Part shown: piece by piece, positions 58,161-64,000 of the stretch
How positions within the stretch are numbered: position 1 is the stretch's first letter
How the letters are laid out: the number at the start of each line of letters is the position of its first letter
Assembly: GCF_000091045.1 (NCBI RefSeq)
Contig: NC_006693.1
Location: 186,001-250,000 of the forward strand
Length of the DNA: 64,000 nucleotides
Direction of reading: 5' to 3'
Origin: Cryptococcus deneoformans JEC21
Taxonomy: Eukaryota; Basidiomycota; Tremellomycetes; Tremellales; Cryptococcaceae
Program-made: the position numbers and the translations under genes
The notes under the pieces: model-generated
Database searches by the model: none
Seen by the model: only the letters and a program-made list of their open reading frames with translations
What the model was told of the DNA's origin: nothing

Positions 58161-58413
58161 ATGGGCCATATTGATGGACAACCGTTGCGTCATCAGTGCA
58201 ATCGACCAGCAACGTCCAAGATTAATTACTGAAGATCGTCTTGTTATCTTCGGCCAGACGGTGTCATCAGGGTAAGATTCTGGTCAAGAATAGTATATAA
58301 CTCAGGAAGAAAGAAGCACGGAACGTTTCTGCATGCTAAAGAACAACTATTCGCCTCCCAGTTAACAACATTCAACTTTCGATCAATTAACTATTCAACT
58401 AGCATAAACGTTT
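58161..58413. promoter_or_regulatory. Proximal promoter of the Itr-like transporter gene
   Basis: 250 bp upstream of the start at 58414; contains a TATATAA-like word at about 58293-58299. Distal elements may lie in the tandem duplication. Confidence 0.45.
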
Positions 58414-60642
58414 ATGAGTGCAACTCACATTGAGGATCGTGATAATAGCTTTCTGGAAAACAAGGCTATTGATCACACTGAGGAAGTTGAAAATGTTAAA
58501 GGCTCTCAAGAACCGTCTAATCTCTCTGGCTTTGGTGGTCATTTGATAGTGAGTTTATATTTATATTTTACATGACTGTGTAAAACAGGTGTTAACACCT
58601 GTTCCTAGGATGAAAATCTTGTGCGTGTAGAAGGTGAAGATAAAGTAACATGGTATCTTTGCTTTTTAGTTGCTGCCGTATGTGCATCATCCCGTATTTT
58701 TAGTATAAAGTGGCATTAATTGATTCCTAATAGTCGGCAATCGCTGGCTTCCTATTCGGCTATGACACTGGTGTCGTTGGTGTCGCATTGCCTTTGGTGG
58801 GAACCGACCTCGGTGGCAGCGCACTCAACTCTTCACAGCAAGAAATTATCACTGCAGGTACCACCATCGGGGCTATCTTTGGTTCTGCTATCCTTGGTGG
58901 ATGGGGTGATCGCCTTGGACGAAAGATGGCAATCTTGATTTCTGACGTCTTGTAAGTTATCTTTTCGACAGTGTTGTACACTCCCACTTACCTTCTTTAT
59001 AAAGCTTTACCCTCGGTGCCGTGATCATTGCATGCAGTTACTCTGTCCCGCAAATCATTGTCGGTCGAATTGTCCTTGGTGTTGGAGTCGGTGGCGCATC
59101 TGTCATTGCTCCTCTTTTCATCGCTGAGACAGCGCCTACCGCTGTGCGTGGTCGATGTATTGGTATCAAGTGAGCTTTATAGGTATTATATATGGGTGGA
59201 CTTCAGCTGACGCTGGAGCATAGTGCCTTCTTTATTCCCTTCGGTCAGGTGGTCGCCGACGCAATCGGTGCAGGTGTACAGAACCTGCATAATGGGTGGC
59301 GATTACTTTGTAAATATGCATCATACACCTATTTACTGGTCCGCTAACGCATCACCAGTTGCTTTGGGCGTTGTCCCTTCCGTTCTTCAACTGCTTCTCT
59401 TCCACTATCTTCCTGAGTCACCACGAATCCTTATCCTCAGGGGGGATACCGACGGTGCTCGTACCGTCTTCCAGCATATCTACCCTACTGCTACTCCTGA
59501 AATGATCGACTACAAGTTCCGCGTCGCTCAAGAGTACGTCACTGCCACAACCGCGCTTCAGTCTGATACCACTTTCTGGGAAAGAGTGAAGAAAGTATGG
59601 AAGACTGGATCTTACCGGCGATCTATCACTTGTGTCAGTGTTATTCAAGCCGCCTGTCAACTCTCTGGTTTCAACACCCTTCTCTATTATGCAGGCACTC
59701 TCTTCGGTCTCCTTGGTCTGTCTAATCCAGCCTTGGGTGGTCTTATCCCTGCCAGTACCAACGCCGTTTTTGTATTAATTGGAATGTCTCTTGTTGACAA
59801 AGTCGGAAGACGAGGGTTAATGTTATTTGGTGTGCCAATAATGGTATATTTTTTTCATCTACTCTGATGCGTGTTTTCTATGACTAACTCACATCCCTTC
59901 AGCTTCTTGGTCTTGTGTGGAACATCGTTGCTTTCTATTGTGAGTGGTACTATTTCGATTGACCTACCATCATCTCTAACCGTCATGCGAAGACATGTGC
60001 AAGCCGACAGGCGGATTCCTCGACACTTCTTACTCCTATGACACGACAAACGTCAGTGTTGTTATTGGTGGTATCGTCTTGTTCGTCCTCGGTTACGGTC
60101 TCAGCTACAGTCATATCGCTTGGTACCAGGCTGAATATTTGGCCCTCGAAGTACGGTCCATGGGTTGTGGTGTCGCCACCACTGCCAATTGGATTGCCAA
60201 CCTCGTTGTCTCCGTCTCCTATCTTTCGGAGCTCGAAACTATGACACCCTCTGGTACCTACGGTTTCTATCTCGGTCTCAGTGTGATCGGCTTTGTGTTC
60301 GTCGTGTTCTGCTTCCCAGAAGCCAGTAAGTACTCTTAATATGCTAGCTTTTATCTTTTTTGGCCGAATACTGATGGCCTCACCTTCCCATCGATAGAAG
60401 AACTGTCCATCGACGAGACGTCCATTTTATTTGAGAACGACTGGGGAGTTAAGCGATCTATTCAGATGCGCAAAGAGCGACGTGAGACTCAAAAACGATT
60501 CCATGATGCCGAACTCGCCGAAGCTGCCACAGCTCACATTGAAGCTCGTCAGCAAAAGTCGACTTCGGTCAGTCCTGCCGAGCTCTCCAAATTTATGGCG
60601 GGTTTGAAGGGTGGCAAAAGAAAACCTTCTGTCTCGGTTTAA
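58414..60642 (+). CDS. Itr-type myo-inositol/sugar transporter (MFS)
   Basis: Nine exons: 58414-58548, 58609-58677, 58734-58951, 59005-59169, 59224-59309, 59359-59843, 59903-59939, 59993-60325 and 60398-60642; 590 residues. Twelve-helix sugar-porter motifs are clear: GFLFGYDTGVVGVALPLVGT, GDRLGRKMAILISD, ETAPTAVRGRCIGINAFFIP, NGWRLLFALGVVPSVLQLLL, LPESPRILILRGD, CQLSGFNTLLYYAGTLFGLL and the exit motif CFPEAKELSIDET. The pattern GYDTG in helix 1, the NGWR loop and the exit motif are those of yeast Itr1/Itr2 and the expanded Cryptococcus inositol-transporter family. The role would be proton-coupled uptake of myo-inositol at the plasma membrane, feeding MIOX 26 kb away. The long basic C-terminal tail (KGGKRKPSVSV) may be regulatory. 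Acceptors of exons 4 and 8 end AAG. Confidence 0.88.
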
Positions 60643-61438
60643 GCCGCAGCTTGAGGACGTCCAGTGTGACAAGTGAACGTGGGGTCTTGATATGTGCTAG
60701 TGTTTTGGCTCTCAAAATGTTCCTAACTGAAGTTCTTGTATTTACATATATATGATCTGTATGCGTGTGATAGATATATATTGAATCTTCTTCTATGATA
60801 TGCATCAGCAGTTTACGTACGAGCAAGTGTGGGGCTTGGATAAAGTGGTCCTATTGCGTATGTTTGAGACAATAATCATGCTTGGGCATCGGTACCATTC
60901 GATAGCTATGCAACGTAGGAGTGTGTACATACCAACGTATGGAGTAACATGAGATGTACGTAGACGTTTCCCGTATATGGAGCGGAAGGAACAAAGTGTT
61001 GGAAGTGGAGGGTATCCGCCCTACGCACCCCTAAATTCGGCGATAGCCCGGCGTGCCTGTCTTTCTCTTTTGTTCTTCGTACCTTTCTATTCTCTTGTTC
61101 TTCGGCATTATTGCCCATATTCCTTATTGTTCTTCGGCACGATGTACGCTCAGAGCTCTTGTACTGCCTAATATATATATCAAGATCCCTACATCATACA
61201 TCATGCATCATTACTTCTTTTCTTGATCATACGATCGGATTCGCTCTCATTTACAAAGATGGAGACACTGATAACGATGATATGTTACGTAAGGTTTTAT
61301 AAGAAGGAGCCCTCGGCTGGAGCCGAAAGTCACCGAGGCCAGGAGATGGATATCTTCCCATCAAATTATTTATCATACCACTTCCCGTTGAGAATCTTAC
61401 TTTCATACGCCCATCTTATTTACACACAGACACGTACA
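60643..61438. promoter_or_regulatory. Spacer upstream of the dehydrogenase pseudogene
   Basis: 0.8 kb with AT-rich runs; no gene recognised. Confidence 0.4.
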
Positions 61439-62869
61439 ATGGCACCATTCACTCTCAACTTAGGTATCATCTCTACTGGTGGCATCTCCACTACCTTCGC
61501 CCACGACCTTGTCGTCGACCCGGCCTGCCATAACATTAAGAATGTCAACCACCCAAGATCGCCGCTGTCGGCTCCTGCTCCGTCTATTCCGCTCAATCGC
61601 TCCTTGACAAGCTCAATGAAAGCTGCGAGGGGAAATCATGGGCTTGGGGAGTGAGGAATGGTGTTCCCGGTAGTGCCAAACCGAGGGGCACTTACGAGGA
61701 AATATACAACGATCCTGTACGCAATCTGGGATCATCTTAAATGCTATGATAAGGCGTATTGACGTACTGCTCTCACAAGTAGGATGCTACAGCCGTCTAC
61801 GTAGGCACCCCACATGTCCTCCACCACCGTAACGCAAAAGGCGTTCTGTTGGCTGGTACACACGTCCTCGAGAAGCCTGCTTATTTCGAAGTCGAAGCGT
61901 TGGACGAGTTGATCAAGATTGCTAAGGAAAACAAAATCTTTATGGAGTGAGTCATTTGTTTGTCTCCTTCTCCTTTTACTCTCTTCCATCTTTTCCTTTG
62001 TAAGCATGTATGCTGATGAGCAACTTCGCAGAACTGTGTGGACTCGATTCCAACCCACCGCCTACGCCGTTGAAGAAGTCATCAAGTCCGGTATTCTCGG
62101 TAAACCCAAGCGTTTTTTTGCCGATTTCTCCATGGGCTGGGACATAGGCGGTACGCTTTCTTATCGCTGTCTAACAATCCATAATCATTACTAATTTGAT
62201 ACCATATCAGTTTCGGCCGACACCAGCCAAATGGTCAACCCAGCTCTCGGCGCTGGCTCGCTCCTTGATATGTCTGCCTACCCCTCTGTCTGGGCCATGC
62301 TCCTCCTCCACCGCCACCCTCTCAACCCCGATAAAGACCCCAAGGCGTTCGTCACCCATCAAACTGTTTACCCGCGCACTGGAGTGGACATCAACTGGAG
62401 GTGGTTGGTGGAATAGAAGGGGCTTATGCCAAGGAATGCCGATGACGGACTCGGATAATGGGGGACAGAAGGATTCGGCGGCGGCTTTGCAGTGTGAGGA
62501 AGGGGATTTGGTTATCACCTGTACGTCCCCTCATTCTCCCCCTTTTCCCTCGCGCTAACTTTTCTTTCCCTCGCCCCCTTTCTTCCTATGTAGACCCCCT
62601 TTACCAACCGGAGACATTCTACTCCACCCTCGTCCCTCCCGCTTCCCGGTACTATCACCTCTTCCACCACTCATCATCACCCTCTCCACGACGGGAACAA
62701 TGGGATGTCATACAAAGCAGATGAGGTTGCGAGGTGTATTAGGGATGGGAAGATTGAGAGTGAGAGGATGCCATGGGAGGAGAGCAGGGTGGGGCAGGGG
62801 TGGGTTGATAAGGTGAGGAAGGAAGGGCCGAGCGAGACTGCCAAGTTGGTGAGGACTGCTGGACAATAG
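61439..62869 (+). pseudogene. Frameshifted Gfo/Idh/MocA dehydrogenase (dimeric dihydrodiol dehydrogenase type)
   Basis: The start reads MAPFTLNLGIISTGGISTTF then AHDLVVDPACHNIKNVNH, a Rossmann start. The next segment (KIAAVGSCSVYSAQSLLDKL) is in a different frame, so a 1-base shift lies near 61553. Intact exons follow: DATAVYVGTPHVLHHRNAKG, AGTHVLEKPAYFEVEALDEL, then ETVWTRFQPTAYAVEEVIKS and GKPKRFFADFSMGWDIG, with the EKP catalytic Lys kept. After VYPRTGVD (near 62388) the frame is lost again; the continuation WWNRRGLCQGMPMTDSDN and KDSAAALQCEEGDLVIT is shifted. The end, GMSYKADEVARCIRDGKIES then ERMPWEESRVGQGWVDKVRK, is the conserved C-terminus, stop at 62869. At least two shifts therefore break the gene, unless they are assembly errors. 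The family oxidises sugars such as D-xylose or diols. Confidence 0.7.
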
Positions 62870-63606
62870 AGTAGGAAGCGGCAAGTGACAAGTGACGAAG
62901 GTCCTTGTGAGATATATCAAAAGCAGAAGGCGAAAACGAATATGCAGACATCAATGTTTACTGCCCCATCATCTAGGCTGTATATATGTTGTGACTTCCA
63001 GCTTTCAAATCATTGATTGCTTCGGCTTGATAAATCGATTAACAAAGAATGGCTTGTAACTTGTCTCGGAAACAAGTCTGACTTGTAACTTGAATCCAAT
63101 CTTTTTTTCTACCTTCTCCTGCGCCTAATCAACATTTACAACAAGGCAGGCAAGACATGAAGTTACAAAAAGAAGATAAACAAAAGAAGGAAGGATAACT
63201 ACGAAGTAATAATGTGATGGCGCAAAACGAATAACGAGTTACGTCGTATTACCATCTCGACTCCTTGTCGCCGCGTCTTTCTACAGTACGTACGTACAAT
63301 GTAGCACGCATGGAGGCGATATGTATGACTACTATTCAGCTATGATGTGAGGCCGTATCCATGCGAGACCACAATTCGGAACACGCCTTCTCTGGCTCTT
63401 CCCTTTGTCACTGTACACACTCTCCAGAATTCAGTATCCATCGTGGGGAATATGGCAACAGCCAGCGGCTGCTCTCGTGGACTGATCTGCTTGCCATTAA
63501 ACATCTATAACTGTAATTGTATCTACTCTTAGGATCGTCTTGGACATGTGATTGTATGGCATACAAGTAACATATCTTTACAAGATGATGCCTATTCCAA
63601 CTCCCA
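62870..63606. other. Spacer left of the minisatellite
   Basis: 0.7 kb; no gene or strong repeat seen. Confidence 0.4.
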
Positions 63607-63697
63607 ATATATACAACAGAAACCATATATACAACAGAAACCATATATACAACAGAAACCATATATACAACAGAAACCAATATGTACAACAAAAACC
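63607..63697. repeat. 18-bp minisatellite
   Basis: Four tandem copies of the unit ACAACAGAAACCATATAT plus a degenerate fifth copy. The array lies about 50 bp from the stop codon of the minus-strand gene at the edge. Confidence 0.85.
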
Positions 63698-63745
63698 GCT
63701 ATCCCCTCCTCTTTGTCCACCCACTCAACAGCCGAAGCTGTCCCT

Positions 63746-64000
63746 TCATCCCCGGGCCAACAAGACGCCCATCTGGTCCCGAGTGACCAGCTTCACCCGC
63801 ACCCCGAGCATCGTTAGGCGGTCCTTAAAGGCCGCCAACGTAAGCTCGCCCGACTCTGGGTCGATATCTTCAAGGTCGATATCGACAGGGTCGGGCTTGT
63901 TGACTATTGGGGGGGGATCGTGGCGGAGATCGTCAAGGATAAGACCTGCCTTATTGGAGCCGAAGGACGTGTCAAACGACGAGTCCAACTGTCCAGAGGA
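63746..64000 (-). CDS. 3' end of an unrecognised gene (5' part off window)
   Basis: A minus-strand frame is open from 64000 to a stop at 63746, giving at least 84 residues. The visible part contains SSFDTSFGSNKAGLILDDL, an acidic stretch (DPVDIDLEDIDPESGELTLA) and the C-terminus FKDRLTMLGVRVKLVTRDQM ending LLARG. I do not recognise it. It could be the last exon of an ordinary gene or a fragment of a mobile element. Confidence 0.45.
   Translation of the reverse strand, partial: SSGQLDSSFDTSFGSNKAGLILDDLRHDPPPIVNKPDPVDIDLEDIDPESGELTLAAFKDRLTMLGVRVKLVTRDQMGVLLARG

Noticed and set aside
57865..58212. 115-codon minus-strand frame across the tandem duplication
   Set aside because: Its apparent internal protein repeat only mirrors the DNA duplication; no start context, domain or codon bias.
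63607..63697. CRISPR-like array
   Set aside because: Direct 18-bp repeats without spacers; a simple minisatellite in a eukaryotic genome.

Overview
The window is from a basidiomycete yeast genome, most likely Cryptococcus or a close tremellomycete relative. Genes are packed with short GT-AG introns (mostly 44-90 nt, often with a CTAAC, CTGAC or CTAAT branch sequence). The protein set is fungal, including a GPI-anchored protein of the basidiomycete macrophage-activating-glycoprotein type, myo-inositol oxygenase and an Itr-type inositol transporter. I rebuilt gene models by hand; where exon coordinates are given, reading-frame phases were checked across every junction.

Left half (1-28 kb): housekeeping and conserved genes. 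In order they are a RanBPM/Gid1-like SPRY-LisH protein that runs off the left edge (-), a decayed RecQ-type helicase relic (4.7-5.7 kb), a retropepsin-fold protein with an N-terminal beta-grasp domain and no catalytic Asp (-), a NIPSNAP-family mitochondrial protein (+), ARS2/Serrate (-), a GPI-anchored surface glycoprotein with a 7-nt micro-exon (-), a 19-exon coiled-coil protein of unknown role (+), the ArfGAP Glo3 (-), and a TauD-family dioxygenase (-). A 296-bp MITE lies at 29.8 kb.

Right half (30.7-63 kb): this looks like a catabolic gene cluster centred on myo-inositol or a related polyol. It holds myo-inositol oxygenase (+); a divergent pair of a PhyH-type dioxygenase (-) and a cytochrome b2-type flavoprotein (+); a xylose-isomerase-like TIM-barrel isomerase/epimerase (+); two tandem Gfo/Idh/MocA dehydrogenases with identical exon structure (+); a Zn(II)2Cys6 regulator (-); an MFS sugar porter (+); a PD-(D/E)XK-like protein (+); a broken isomerase relic (+); an Itr-like inositol transporter (+); and a frameshifted third Gfo/Idh-type dehydrogenase (+). 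Import, oxidation, isomerisation and regulation functions sit together, with two decayed members at the outer end. That each gene acts on inositol is an inference from family membership, not a demonstration.

The last kilobases carry tandem repeats, a minisatellite and the 3' end of an unrecognised gene running off the right edge. No rRNA, intact tRNA or CRISPR array was seen.
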